DNA from: an uncultured Dyadobacter sp.
Lineage (GTDB): Bacteria; Bacteroidota; Bacteroidia; Cytophagales; Spirosomataceae
Reading direction: 5' to 3'
NCBI RefSeq assembly: GCF_946482605.1
Contig: NZ_CAMLSE010000008.1
Span: 124,001-188,000, forward strand
DNA: 64,000 nt
Below the pieces are notes generated by a model. That model saw only the letters and a list, made by a program, of their open reading frames with translations. It was not told the DNA's origin and ran no database searches. The translations under genes and the position numbers were made by a program. This document shows, one piece after another, positions 9,851 through 18,621 of this stretch. Within the stretch, counting starts at the first letter, position 1; every line of letters starts with the position of its first letter.

Positions 9851-9888
9851 AAAGCGGCCCGTCAGGTTATCTGTCGGGCCGCTTTGTT
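9851..9888 (+). terminator. Terminator after accD, possibly bidirectional
   Basis: A perfect 11-bp GC-rich stem (AAAGCGGCCCG / CGGGCCGCTTT) with a 13-base loop lies 15 bases after the accD stop. It also lies just beyond the 3' end of the convergent minus-strand gene. The T tract on the plus side is interrupted (TTTGTTATT), so efficiency is uncertain. Confidence 0.75.
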
Positions 9889-9913
9889 ATTATAATGTTT
9901 CAGAATGGCCTTG

Positions 9914-10387
9914 TCAGGGGCAAGCGTCTTTTCGCCGTGTGTCGGTGATGTCGTTGATCTTCCAACCGGAGCCGGTTTTGATCAGATTGAAAACATTGAC
10001 ACCGCAATGCGAGAACTTGTCGCCAAGGTAGAATTTGTAGGGCGCCCATACGACGGCCATTGGTCCGTCGATTGAAATCTTTACATCGTAAATTCGCTCG
10101 TCCCATTTGTCGTTATGCGGGGTGCCCACGGCCTTAACGAAGCCGTCCAGGCTGCCTTTGTGGGTGACAACGGAATCGGCGGCGTTTTTTGAAATAGAGG
10201 TCAATGTACTTGATTTCGAAAACACGCTCCTGACGGCTGTCGAGTCGCCATTACGCATGCCATCGAACAGCCGGTCGACGACCTGCCGGACGGCATTTAC
10301 TTCCACCTGCGCCCATGCGTTGCCGGGAGTGAGCAGGATTATGTGAAAGAGCAGAAAAAGTGGCAGGAAATGGCTAATGCGTTTCAT
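9914..10387 (-). CDS. Secreted NTF2-like (SnoaL/DUF4440-type) protein
   Basis: A 157-residue protein with a cleavable signal peptide (about residues 1-26, ending NAWA-Q). The mature part, VRQVVDRLFDGMRNGDS followed by several beta strands with a GPMAVVWAPYKFYLGDKFSHCGVN-like section and GWKINDITDTRR near the end, looks like the cone-shaped NTF2-like fold. Many such proteins are periplasmic ligand-binding or uncharacterised proteins, and no catalytic role can be assigned. It is a single gene, convergent with accD and divergent from smpB. Confidence 0.75.
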   Translation of the reverse strand: MKRISHFLPLFLLFHIILLTPGNAWAQVEVNAVRQVVDRLFDGMRNGDSTAVRSVFSKSSTLTSISKNAADSVVTHKGSLDGFVKAVGTPHNDKWDERIYDVKISIDGPMAVVWAPYKFYLGDKFSHCGVNVFNLIKTGSGWKINDITDTRRKDACP

Positions 10388-10409
10388 TGGTATAGTTTTA
10401 ACAAAACCT

Positions 10410-10417
10410 TAATTTTG
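10410..10417 (+). promoter_or_regulatory. Candidate -7 element for smpB
   Basis: TAATTTTG fits the TAnnTTTG consensus. Transcription would begin around 10424, leaving a leader of about 20 bases before the ATG at 10446. This placement argues against the upstream in-frame TTG at 10425 as the start. Confidence 0.45.
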
Positions 10418-10445
10418 AGCCCCTTTGCAAATCTGGGGAATCGAT

Positions 10446-10904
10446 ATGTCGGAAAAAATAGTTAAAAAAGTAGATATAAAGAACAGGCGGGCCTCATTCG
10501 AGTACTTCTTTCTGGAAGAGTTCACGACCGGTATGGTGCTGACGGGCACTGAAATCAAATCAATCAGACAAGGCAAGGTCAATTTCCAGGACGCATACTG
10601 TCTCTTCATGGATGGAGAGCTGTTCATCCGCAGCCTGCACATTTCACCTTACACCGAGGGTACGCACTATAATCACGACCCTATGCGTGATCGCAAATTG
10701 TTGATAACCAAGCGAGAGCGTCGGAAGCTCACGGAGGGGTTGAAGGACCAGGGGCTGACGATTATCCCTGTGCGGTTATTTACAAGTGAAAGGGGACTGG
10801 CCAAACTGCATATCGCTTTGGCGAAGGGGAAGAAGCTGTACGACAAACGGGACAGCATCAAGGAGCGCGACATCAAACGTGAAACGGATCGCTCGGGCTA
10901 CTGA
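10446..10904 (+). CDS. smpB: SsrA-binding protein SmpB
   Basis: SmpB binds tmRNA and brings it to stalled ribosomes for trans-translation. The 152-residue protein has the family features FFLEEFTTGMVLTGTEIKSIRQGKVNFQDAY in pieces: an EEF segment, GTEIKS at about 40-45 and a central beta barrel. The C-terminal tail is basic (AKGKKLYDKRDSIKERD). The ATG at 10446 was preferred to the upstream TTG because SmpB proteins start close to the first beta strand. No tmRNA gene was seen nearby. Confidence 0.96.
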   Translation: MSEKIVKKVDIKNRRASFEYFFLEEFTTGMVLTGTEIKSIRQGKVNFQDAYCLFMDGELFIRSLHISPYTEGTHYNHDPMRDRKLLITKRERRKLTEGLKDQGLTIIPVRLFTSERGLAKLHIALAKGKKLYDKRDSIKERDIKRETDRSGY

Positions 10905-11051
10905 CGCCGCCTGCCGCCAAAGGATGTAAAAGTGCTAATGCGGTGATAATCGGGGTGTTTGGCGGAAGTTTTTTGACAATTTTAGAAAATACCGGATCGT
11001 TTTTTCTGGTGAAATATTCTTATATTGTGGGAATTAACTACCGCAGGGCTC

Positions 11052-11561
11052 ATGGGTAAAGTACTGGTTCTGAATCAAGATTATAGCGCATTAAGTGTTT
11101 GTACAGTTCCGAAGGCGTTTTTGCTGGTTTATATGAACAAAGCTGAAATGTTGGCTGAATCCCCCAAGCAGCATCTCAGAACGGTCAACGACAGGTTTCC
11201 CATGCCCGTCGTCATTCGCCTTCACCGCTACATCCATATACCGTACCGAGGCGTGGTCATGACAAGGCAGAACCTCTTTAAACGGGACGGCAACCGATGT
11301 CAATATTGCGGAACGCACGATAATCTGACATTGGACCATGTAATCCCGAAATCAAGGGGAGGGAAAACCACATGGGATAATCTGGCCACCGCCTGTAAAA
11401 GATGCAATTCCCGCAAAGGAGATCATACGCCGGAAGAGGTTGACATGCCGTTAAAGCAGCGCCCTTTCCGGCCTTCTTTTTTAATGTTCATCCGCGATTT
11501 TTCAGGCCTGGCGGATGATGAATGGCTTCCATACCTGGGTACAAAAGAACGGGCACGTTGA
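11052..11561 (+). CDS. HNH endonuclease family protein
   Basis: A 169-residue protein with a C-terminal HNH nuclease domain: a CxxC zinc pair at about 83-86 (CQYC), the catalytic region LTLDHVIPKSRGG near 92-104, an Asn in TTWDNLATAC, and a second CxxC (CKRC). The N-terminal part (KVLVLNQDYSALSVC) is the extension typical of a conserved HNH group found across Bacteroidota and Cyanobacteria, whose role is unsettled. The start is placed at the ATG at 11052, with AGGG a few bases upstream; the frame is open to a TTG at 11025. It is not associated with any recognisable mobile element or restriction system here. Confidence 0.88.
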   Translation: MGKVLVLNQDYSALSVCTVPKAFLLVYMNKAEMLAESPKQHLRTVNDRFPMPVVIRLHRYIHIPYRGVVMTRQNLFKRDGNRCQYCGTHDNLTLDHVIPKSRGGKTTWDNLATACKRCNSRKGDHTPEEVDMPLKQRPFRPSFLMFIRDFSGLADDEWLPYLGTKERAR

Positions 11562-11892
11562 TCGGCTGCGTTGCTGAGACGAGTTCTCACCGATCGATCG
11601 CCGGGGTTAACCGATGATACCCCTGGGATGGTCACCGGATTGATTTCACAAGTCAGAACCTTCCTACCCGACATCGACGCTTACCGAGTCTGGCCATACC
11701 CGGCTTATTCTGACCGTTTTACGCCCAAACGGCACGTCAATAGCTGCTCATAAAATTAAATCTCCAAAGCGTTCGGAAAATGGCTCCGAATCGCGTAATT
11801 TTGCGTCCTAATTTTCTAAAAAATACTTGTTGAACTAATTTTCAGCTATTTAGCTCGCCAGCTGATGTATCAAAGAGCCATTATTCCTATTT
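11562..11892 (+). other. Intergenic region before rpsA with probable promoter
   Basis: No credible coding region is visible in these 331 bases. TAATTTTG at 11796-11803 fits the Bacteroidota -7 element and would give a leader of about 80 bases for rpsA. The AT-rich stretch from 11750 onward fits a promoter and leader. The more GC-rich 11570-11740 section has only short inverted repeats (for example GGGGT / ACCCC near 11600-11625) and no recognised RNA family. Confidence 0.4.
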
Positions 11893-13698
11893 ATGTCTAA
11901 GGAAAAACAAGTTCAAACACTTCCCGATTTCGATTGGGATAAAGCATCAGACAAAGGTTTCGGAACCGGCTATTCTTCTGCTGACCGTGACCGTCTGGAA
12001 CAAATGTATGAAACTACCCTTTCTCCTGTTCAGGAAAAAGAAGTAGTAAAAGGTGTTGTAGTAGGTATTACAGACCGTGAAGTGATTCTTAACATCGGGT
12101 TCAAATCTGATGGTATCGTTTCATTCAATGAATTCCGCGATTTGCCAGGTTTGAAAATCGGCGATGAAGTGGAAGTGTACGTAGAGAACCAGGAGGACGC
12201 ACAAGGCCAGCTTGTTCTTTCACGCAAAAAAGCAAAAGTAATCACTGCATGGGATAACATCCAGAAATCATTCGACGAGGATGTTGTGATCGATGCCAAT
12301 GTGAAGAGAAGAACCAAAGGGGGACTTATCGTTGATATTTTCGGCATCGAGGCATTCTTGCCAGGTTCTCAAATCGATGTGAAGCCTATCCGTGATTTCG
12401 ATGTTTTCGTCGGAAAGCGTATGGAGGTGAAAGTGGTGAAGATCAACTATGCAAATGATAACGTAGTTGTATCGCACAAAATCCTGATCGAAAAAGACCT
12501 TGAAGCACAACGCCAGCAAATCCTGAACAACCTTGAAAAAGGTCAGGTACTGGAAGGTGTGATCAAAAACATGACCAACTTCGGTGTGTTCATCGACTTG
12601 GGTGGTGTGGATGGTCTGTTGCACATTACCGATATTTCATGGGGCCGTATCAACCACCCATCTGACCTGCTTGCATTGGATCAGAAACTGAATGTGGTTG
12701 TTCTGGACTTCGATGAAGAGAAAAAACGTATCTCTCTTGGCTTGAAACAACTTCAGTCTCATCCATGGGATTCGCTTGCGGATGAAATCCAGGTTGGATC
12801 GAAAGTTACAGGTCGCATTGTAAATGTGGCTGACTACGGTGCTTTCCTTGAAATCAAACCAGGTGTAGAAGGTCTGATCCACGTTTCTGAAATGTCATGG
12901 TCTCAGCATCTGCGCAATCCTCAGGAGTTCATGAACGTGAATGACGAGATCAGCGCGGTTGTATTGACGCTTGACCGTCAGGAACGCAAAATGTCTCTGG
13001 GTATCAAACAACTCACCGAAGATCCTTGGACACAAGGTTCATTGAAAGAGAAATATGCGATCGGTACCCGTCATAAAGGTGTAGTTCGTAACCTGACCAA
13101 CTTCGGTCTGTTCATCGAACTGGAAGAAGGTATCGACGGTCTGGTACACGTATCTGACCTTTCATGGACTAAGAAAATCAAGCATCCTTCCGACTTCGTG
13201 AAAGTAAACGACGAACTGGAAGTAGTGGTGTTGGAACTGGACGCGGACAATCGTCGTCTGGCTTTGGGTCACAAGCAGCTTGAAGAAAACCCATGGGATA
13301 CTTTCGAGACTATCTTCGAAGTAGGTTCAGTACACAAAAGTACAATCGTAGCAAAAGGAGATAAATTCGCTACACTCGAACTTCCTTACGGAATCGAAGG
13401 TGTTGCTTCTATCAAGAACCTTGCTAAGGAAGACGGAACATTTGCAGAAGTAGGTGAGAGCCTTGACTTCACTGTTCTTGAATTCCTCAAAGACGAGAAG
13501 AAAATCGTGCTGACGCACTCTAAAGTAAAAGGTGTACCTGCTGAAGACAGAAAGGAAGAAAAACCTAAGGCTTCGAAAAGCGCACCCGCTGCTGAATCAG
13601 TGAACAAAGAAGTTGAGAAATCCACTTTCGGAGATCTTAGCGTTCTGTCTGCATTGAAAGAGCAGTTTGAAGAGAGCGAAAAGAAAGGAAAAAAGTAA
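11893..13698 (+). CDS. rpsA: 30S ribosomal protein S1
   Basis: S1 binds mRNA and helps the 30S subunit start translation. The 601-residue protein has six S1 (OB-fold) repeats starting near residues 50, 130, 213, 298, 387 and 475. The third to fifth are most typical (NMTNFGVFIDLGGVDGLLH, ADYGAFLEI, NLTNFGLFIELEEGIDGLVH), and the last is more divergent. A Lys/Glu/Ala-rich tail follows (KPKASKSAPAAE). Length is close to other Bacteroidota S1 proteins. Codon use is strongly biased toward T- and A-ending codons compared with neighbouring genes, as expected for very high expression. Confidence 0.96.
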   Translation: MSKEKQVQTLPDFDWDKASDKGFGTGYSSADRDRLEQMYETTLSPVQEKEVVKGVVVGITDREVILNIGFKSDGIVSFNEFRDLPGLKIGDEVEVYVENQEDAQGQLVLSRKKAKVITAWDNIQKSFDEDVVIDANVKRRTKGGLIVDIFGIEAFLPGSQIDVKPIRDFDVFVGKRMEVKVVKINYANDNVVVSHKILIEKDLEAQRQQILNNLEKGQVLEGVIKNMTNFGVFIDLGGVDGLLHITDISWGRINHPSDLLALDQKLNVVVLDFDEEKKRISLGLKQLQSHPWDSLADEIQVGSKVTGRIVNVADYGAFLEIKPGVEGLIHVSEMSWSQHLRNPQEFMNVNDEISAVVLTLDRQERKMSLGIKQLTEDPWTQGSLKEKYAIGTRHKGVVRNLTNFGLFIELEEGIDGLVHVSDLSWTKKIKHPSDFVKVNDELEVVVLELDADNRRLALGHKQLEENPWDTFETIFEVGSVHKSTIVAKGDKFATLELPYGIEGVASIKNLAKEDGTFAEVGESLDFTVLEFLKDEKKIVLTHSKVKGVPAEDRKEEKPKASKSAPAAESVNKEVEKSTFGDLSVLSALKEQFEESEKKGKK

Positions 13699-13728
13699 AA
13701 TAAAGTGGGGAGTAGAAGTTTTTTTTAA

Positions 13729-13736
13729 TACTTTTG
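13729..13736 (+). promoter_or_regulatory. Candidate -7 element for tRNA-Cys transcript
   Basis: TACTTTTG matches TAnnTTTG and follows a T-rich stretch 30 bases after the rpsA stop. A start site near 13742 would place a hairpin at the very 5' end of the tRNA precursor. Confidence 0.5.
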
Positions 13737-13741
13737 CACCC

Positions 13742-13776
13742 GGATTAGCTGTCAACCTTGCGTAGGCAGCTAATCC
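13742..13776 (+). other. Leader hairpin directly before tRNA-Cys
   Basis: GGATTAGCTG and CAGCTAATCC form a perfect 10-bp stem around a 15-base loop, 7 bases before the mature tRNA 5' end. No T run follows, so it is unlikely to be the rpsA terminator. It may be a precursor structure removed with the RNase P leader. Confidence 0.55.
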
Positions 13777-13783
13777 AAAGTTT

Positions 13784-13854
13784 GGTTCCGTGGCCGAGTG
13801 GCTAGGCAGAGGTCTGCAAAACCTCGTACAGCGGTTCGAATCCGCTCGGAACCT
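13784..13854 (+). tRNA. tRNA-Cys (GCA)
   Basis: A 71-nt cloverleaf. The acceptor stem is GGTTCCG / CGGAACC, the anticodon stem-loop has loop CTGCAAA (anticodon GCA), and the T arm contains GGTTCGAATCC. The discriminator base is T, and CCA is not encoded (CCTCC follows). Confidence 0.95.
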
Positions 13855-13906
13855 CCCCTGAAATTGTGGCGTTTTTACCCAATTTAAGCGCACAATAAAA
13901 TGCCTG

Positions 13907-13960
13907 AAAAATACCATTTGGAACAAGCTTTTTAGAGGAGCTCCAAATGGTATTTTTTTT
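13907..13960 (+). terminator. Strong terminator after tRNA-Cys
   Basis: A 15-bp perfect stem (5' arm 13907-13921/2, 3' arm 13942-13955; arms contain ATACCATTTGG / CCAAATGGTAT) ends in a run of eight T. It closes the rpsA/tRNA-Cys region before the respiratory operon. Confidence 0.85.
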
Positions 13961-14071
13961 GCTATTAACTTGAAAACCAGACGCTAATATTTTTGTAACC
14001 TTGGTTAAATTAGTCCGACAAATTAGACAAATTATAAATAAGAAGGTGGGGTAAAATATCCCTTAAATACT

Positions 14072-14102
14072 TTTGTGGATAAAAAATCGTGAGCTAGTTT
14101 TG
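14072..14102 (+). promoter_or_regulatory. Consensus promoter of the act-cox respiratory operon
   Basis: TTTG at 14072-14075, exactly 19 bases of spacer, then TAGTTTTG at 14095-14102: a full match to the Bacteroidota housekeeping promoter TTTG-N19-TAnnTTTG. It lies 28 bases before the actA ATG and is probably the main promoter for the 16-kb cluster. A second -7-like TACTTTTG overlaps the -33 box. Confidence 0.75.
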
Positions 14103-14130
14103 TCTGTTGAAGAATAATGAATAGTTGATT

Positions 14131-15432
14131 ATGAATATACCATTCCGAATGGACGCTAAGTTTTGTTCCTTCTTTAATTACTCAAAAACCTTTTTGGCCA
14201 TCGCGATAGCGATCTTACTAAGTGTACCAACTTTAGTGTCTGCTCAGGATAGCACCGCTACTGCTGCTGCACCGGCCGGTGCAGCTACCGCTGGGGGCGG
14301 TGATGCCGCGAAAGGTGAAACGATCTTCAAAAATAACTGTGCACAATGTCACGCAGTTACCGACGAACGTGTAGTTGGTCCGGGTTTGAAGGGCGCAAGT
14401 TCCCGCCACGATTTTGCATGGCTTTCCAAATGGGTTCGGAATTCACAGGCTGTAATTGCATCCGGTGATCCGTACGCTGTCAAAATTTATAATGAGTATT
14501 CAAAAGCTCAGATGACAAGCTTCCCCAATCTGTCAGATGATGACATTAAGGGGATCTTTGCGTATGTGGATAAAGCGGCCACTGCGGCTCCCGCTGCTGC
14601 TGCTGCCGGGGGCGCTACCGCCGCGGCATCCGGAGATGCGAAGGGCAGCGGTCCTTCCGATTTGTTTGTGATTGTTCTGGTCGCGCTGGTGATCGTAATG
14701 GTGCTGGTATTGGGCGTATTGCTCGTGATTGTTTCGCTTCTTTCCAAGGCGGTTAAGGGTGAAACGGCTGGTGCTGAGCACGTTGATTCGGGTAAAGGAT
14801 TCGGCGATCTGTTGAAAAGACTCACCGTTGACCCGGCTATCAGATCGGCTACGTTGTGGATCTTTGTATTGCTCGTTCTTAAGTCCACCCTCGATGGTGC
14901 TTTCCATGTAGGGGTTCAGCAAGGATACGCTCCCAAGCAACCGATTTCGTTCTCTCATAAACTGCACGCAGGCGAATATAAAATCGACTGTAACTACTGC
15001 CACACCGGTGTGAACCGCGGAAAGTCGGCTCATATTCCTTCTGCCAACATCTGTATGAACTGCCACGGTGTGATCAAAAAGGAATCTCCTGAAATTCAAA
15101 AGATTTATACTTCTATAGAGAACAACCAGCCTATCGAATGGGTACGTGTTCACAACCTGCCAGACCTGGCTTACTTCAACCACGCACAACACGTGAACGT
15201 AGGTGGGCTGGAGTGTCAGAATTGCCACGGTGAGGTTGAGAAAATGGAAGTAATACAGCAACGTTCGTCATTGACGATGGGATGGTGTATTGATTGTCAC
15301 CGTAAAACGGATGTAAATACAAAAGACAATCAGTACTACGATAAGCTGGTACAGTTGCACGCTTCTGAGAGCAAAGAGGCTTTGAAAGTAGCGGATATTG
15401 GTGGTCTTGAATGTTCTAAATGCCACTATTAA
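14131..15432 (+). CDS. actA: ActA, multiheme c-type cytochrome subunit of alternative complex III
   Basis: ActA is the multiheme electron-exit subunit of alternative complex III, a quinol-oxidising membrane complex. This 433-residue protein starts with a signal or anchor segment and then a small cytochrome c domain with one CAQCH at about residue 70. An Ala/Gly-rich linker and two membrane segments (about 176-202 and 240-258) follow. The classical ActA part then has five CXXCH motifs: CNYCH (about 287), CMNCH (308), CQNCH (362), CIDCH (386) and CSKCH (428). Six haem sites in total means an extra N-terminal monohaem domain relative to a five-haem ActA. The ATG at 14131 was chosen over an in-frame TTG at 14125. 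Confidence 0.93.
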   Translation: MNIPFRMDAKFCSFFNYSKTFLAIAIAILLSVPTLVSAQDSTATAAAPAGAATAGGGDAAKGETIFKNNCAQCHAVTDERVVGPGLKGASSRHDFAWLSKWVRNSQAVIASGDPYAVKIYNEYSKAQMTSFPNLSDDDIKGIFAYVDKAATAAPAAAAAGGATAAASGDAKGSGPSDLFVIVLVALVIVMVLVLGVLLVIVSLLSKAVKGETAGAEHVDSGKGFGDLLKRLTVDPAIRSATLWIFVLLVLKSTLDGAFHVGVQQGYAPKQPISFSHKLHAGEYKIDCNYCHTGVNRGKSAHIPSANICMNCHGVIKKESPEIQKIYTSIENNQPIEWVRVHNLPDLAYFNHAQHVNVGGLECQNCHGEVEKMEVIQQRSSLTMGWCIDCHRKTDVNTKDNQYYDKLVQLHASESKEALKVADIGGLECSKCHY

Positions 15433-15478
15433 TCAAAGAAATTAATACCGGATACAACTCATTGTATTGAATAGTTTT

Positions 15479-18400
15479 ATGGAAAATTCTAATAAAAGAT
15501 ACTGGCGGGGACTTGAAGAGCTGCGGAATGATGAGAAGTTTGTAAAAGATGCAAGTTCTGAATTCCCTACTGCACCGACTGAAAGTCAGTATGAAAGTCT
15601 GGTGGATGGCGTCGGTACCCATCGCCGCGATTTCCTTAAAGTGTTGGGCTTTGGAATGGCAGCGGTATCCCTGGCTGCTTGCGAAGCTCCGGTAAAAAAG
15701 GCAATCCCATACGTAAACAAGCCGGAAGGCGAATTCCCTACAATATCTAACTGGTACGCATCCACTTATGCAGAAGGTGGAGACTATGCCAGTATCCTGG
15801 TGAAAACCCGCGAGGGGCGACCCATTAAAATAGAAAGCAATTCTCTTTCGAAAGTATCATATGGTGTAAGTTCCCGCGCTCACGCGTCGCTTCTTGGCCT
15901 GTATGATAATGAAAAACTGAAAGGTCCTAAAAAAGGAGAAGATACAAAGGTAAGCTGGGAGTCAGTTGATAAGGAAATCGCTGATCAGCTGGGTCAGATC
16001 GCCGCCAAAGGTGGAGCAATCCGTATCCTTACCTCTACCATATTAAGCCCTTCTACGAAGGCAGTTATCGCTGATTTTACAGCGAAATATCCAACAACAA
16101 CACATGTCGTTTACGACGCCAACTCATCTTACGCACTCGTAAAAGGAAATGAGTTGTCGTTCGGAAAAGCCGTTATTCCTTCTTACGATTTCAGCAAAGC
16201 GAAAGTAGTAGTAGGTATCGACGGTGACTTCCTCGGAACATGGCTTGCCCCGGACACTTTCTCGAAGCAATTTGCCGACACTCGTCGCGTGAGCAGTGAG
16301 AAAGATGGTAAGAAAGAAATGTCCCGCCTGTATCAGTTTGAATCGACTCTTTCACTGACCGGGTCGAACGCTGACTACCGGTCTGCGGTGAAACCTTCAC
16401 AGATTGGTCTCGTGGCAGCTGCGCTATATAATAAGGTAGCAGCGAAACTGGGCGGTACGCCTGTTGCAACGGCAACAATCACGATCCCTAATCTGGACCA
16501 GGCCGCAGCAGACCTCGTGGCTGCAAAAGGACAGGCGCTGGTAGTATCCGGCATCAATGATCCTTCTGTACAGGTTGTTGTGAATGCACTGAACAGCTTG
16601 CTGGGAAGTTACGGCTCGACAATCAACCTCGACAAGCCTGTATACTACCGCCAGGGCAATGACGTCGCTGCCAATCAGTTGATCGACGAGGTCAAAGGTG
16701 GTAAAGTTTCAGCATTGATTTTGTGGGGTGCTAATCCGGTTTATGATCACCCAAGAGGTGCGGAACTGGTGGCCGCATTGCCGCAGGTTTCGTTGAGCGT
16801 GTCTTTCAACGACCGCGCTGATGAAACATCTTCACTTTTCAAATACATTCTTCCTGCATCGCATTACCTGGAATCATGGGGTGATGCAGAACCGGTTGCA
16901 GGCTCATACAGCTTGACGCAACCGGCGATCAGTCTGATTTTCAGCACTCGCCAGGCACAATCCAGCCTTTTGAAATGGGCAGGAGCATCGACTGACTACC
17001 ACGAGTATGTAAAAGCATACTGGAGAAAGAACATCTATCCGCAAGCCGGAGGAGGAGATTTTGAGAAATTCTGGATTAAATCCCTGCACGACGGCGTGTT
17101 TGACGTAGCTTCGGCTGCTACGGGCGCTGGTGCTGCATTCTCCGGAAATCTCGCTGCTGCCGCTGCCGGCATTGCAAAGAAATACAAAGCATCTTCATCA
17201 GGACTTGAACTGGCGATTTTCGAAAACGTTGGTTTGGGTACCGGTGCTGGCGCTAACAATCCATGGTTGCAGGAACTGCCTGATCCTATTACAAAAGCCT
17301 GCTGGGATAACCACGCAGGAATATCCCAAAAAACGGCAACAGAACTCGGCCTTGCGCAGGGTGACGTCGTGAAGGTGGATGCAAAAGGCAAGTCTGTTGA
17401 ATTGCCGGTGATCATTCAACCAGGTCTTGCACAAGGCACGGTAGCGATCACGATCGGTTATGGCCGCGAAAAAGCGGGTAAGTCTGCAAACGGCGTTGGT
17501 AAAAACGTTTATCCATTTGCAACTTTTACCGAAGGCTTCCTGAATTTCAACCCGGGTGAAGTTACCTTGTCGAAAACAGGTGCTACCCGCGAGATTGCTC
17601 AAACTCAGACGCATAATACAGTGATGAACCGTAAATCGGTTCTTCAGGAAACAGTTTTGGCTCACTTCCAGAAAGATCCGATGGCCGGACGCTTCGTTCC
17701 GAAAATCCAGACTTCGGATGGTGAAGTTGACGCAACTGACCTCTCACTCTGGAATGGCCACAAATACAAGAACCATTCATGGGGCATGGTGATCGACCTG
17801 AACACCTGCTTCGGTTGCGGTTCCTGCGTGGTTAGCTGCCAGAACGAAAACAACATTCCCGTTGTAGGTCGGCAGGAAATTATCAATGCCCGTGAAATGC
17901 ACTGGCTGCGTATCGACCGCTATTATAGCAGCGATGCAGATGTGGAAGATCTGAGAGGATTGGAAATTGCTTCGGAAAATCCGGAAGTTACCTTCCAGCC
18001 AATGCTTTGCCAGCACTGCAACAACGCTCCTTGTGAAACGGTATGTCCTGTATTGGCAACTACACACAGCTCGGAAGGCTTGAACCAGATGGCTTACAAC
18101 CGTTGCGTAGGAACAAGATATTGTGCAAATAACTGCCCGTACAAAGTACGTCGTTTCAACTGGTTCAAATATTTTGACAACGACAACTTCGATTACGCTT
18201 TCAACAATGACCTTGGTAAAATGGTCATTAATCCTGACGTAACAGTACGTTCAAGAGGGGTTATCGAGAAATGCTCGATGTGCGTTCACAGAATTCAGGA
18301 GGCTAAGCTGACTGCGAAGAAAGAGAGAAGACGCATTGTCGACGGTGAAGTAAACGTAGCTTGTGCATCTTCATGCCCGACGGATGCGATTACTTTTGGT

Positions 18401-18571
18401 GACATGAACGATCCGGAAAGCAGAATTTCAAAATTGCTTGAAGTAGAAAGAGAAGGACGCGCATTCCACATGCTGGAAGAAATCAACGTACGTCCGCAGA
18501 TTTCTTACCTCACCAAGGTCCGTAACAAGGACGTTGCAGCGAAAGCGGCAGTTGAGAAAGAGCACGCTTAA
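15479..18571 (+). CDS. actB: ActB, molybdopterin-oxidoreductase-like iron-sulfur subunit of alternative complex III
   Basis: ActB is the large periplasmic subunit, fused from a catalytically silent molybdopterin-oxidoreductase-like domain and a four-cluster ferredoxin domain. The 1030-residue protein has a twin-arginine signal (RRDFLKVLGFG) ending in a lipobox-like LAAC near residue 65, so it may be a Tat-exported lipoprotein. The N-terminal two thirds resemble the Mo-enzyme fold. The C-terminal Fe-S part has CFGCGSCVVSC (about 776), CQHCNNAPCETVCP (844), a third Cys group (CVGTRYCANNCP) and CSMC...CASSCP (931 on). No molybdenum cofactor is expected in this family. It lies between actA and actC in the canonical order. 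Confidence 0.94.
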   Translation: MENSNKRYWRGLEELRNDEKFVKDASSEFPTAPTESQYESLVDGVGTHRRDFLKVLGFGMAAVSLAACEAPVKKAIPYVNKPEGEFPTISNWYASTYAEGGDYASILVKTREGRPIKIESNSLSKVSYGVSSRAHASLLGLYDNEKLKGPKKGEDTKVSWESVDKEIADQLGQIAAKGGAIRILTSTILSPSTKAVIADFTAKYPTTTHVVYDANSSYALVKGNELSFGKAVIPSYDFSKAKVVVGIDGDFLGTWLAPDTFSKQFADTRRVSSEKDGKKEMSRLYQFESTLSLTGSNADYRSAVKPSQIGLVAAALYNKVAAKLGGTPVATATITIPNLDQAAADLVAAKGQALVVSGINDPSVQVVVNALNSLLGSYGSTINLDKPVYYRQGNDVAANQLIDEVKGGKVSALILWGANPVYDHPRGAELVAALPQVSLSVSFNDRADETSSLFKYILPASHYLESWGDAEPVAGSYSLTQPAISLIFSTRQAQSSLLKWAGASTDYHEYVKAYWRKNIYPQAGGGDFEKFWIKSLHDGVFDVASAATGAGAAFSGNLAAAAAGIAKKYKASSSGLELAIFENVGLGTGAGANNPWLQELPDPITKACWDNHAGISQKTATELGLAQGDVVKVDAKGKSVELPVIIQPGLAQGTVAITIGYGREKAGKSANGVGKNVYPFATFTEGFLNFNPGEVTLSKTGATREIAQTQTHNTVMNRKSVLQETVLAHFQKDPMAGRFVPKIQTSDGEVDATDLSLWNGHKYKNHSWGMVIDLNTCFGCGSCVVSCQNENNIPVVGRQEIINAREMHWLRIDRYYSSDADVEDLRGLEIASENPEVTFQPMLCQHCNNAPCETVCPVLATTHSSEGLNQMAYNRCVGTRYCANNCPYKVRRFNWFKYFDNDNFDYAFNNDLGKMVINPDVTVRSRGVIEKCSMCVHRIQEAKLTAKKERRRIVDGEVNVACASSCPTDAITFGDMNDPESRISKLLEVEREGRAFHMLEEINVRPQISYLTKVRNKDVAAKAAVEKEHA

Positions 18572-18621
18572 TTTCAGATTTAGAATTATTGACGATCCAA
18601 TCATTATAAATAAATAGTAGT

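Noticed and set aside
11052..11561. Homing endonuclease or part of a restriction/defence system
   Set aside because: No intron, methyltransferase or mobile-element context is present; the N-terminal extension fits a conserved chromosomal HNH family.
15479..18571. Active molybdenum oxidoreductase such as formate dehydrogenase or polysulfide reductase
   Set aside because: Gene order with ActA, ActC, ActD, ActE and ActF identifies alternative complex III, in which this domain is known to lack the cofactor.
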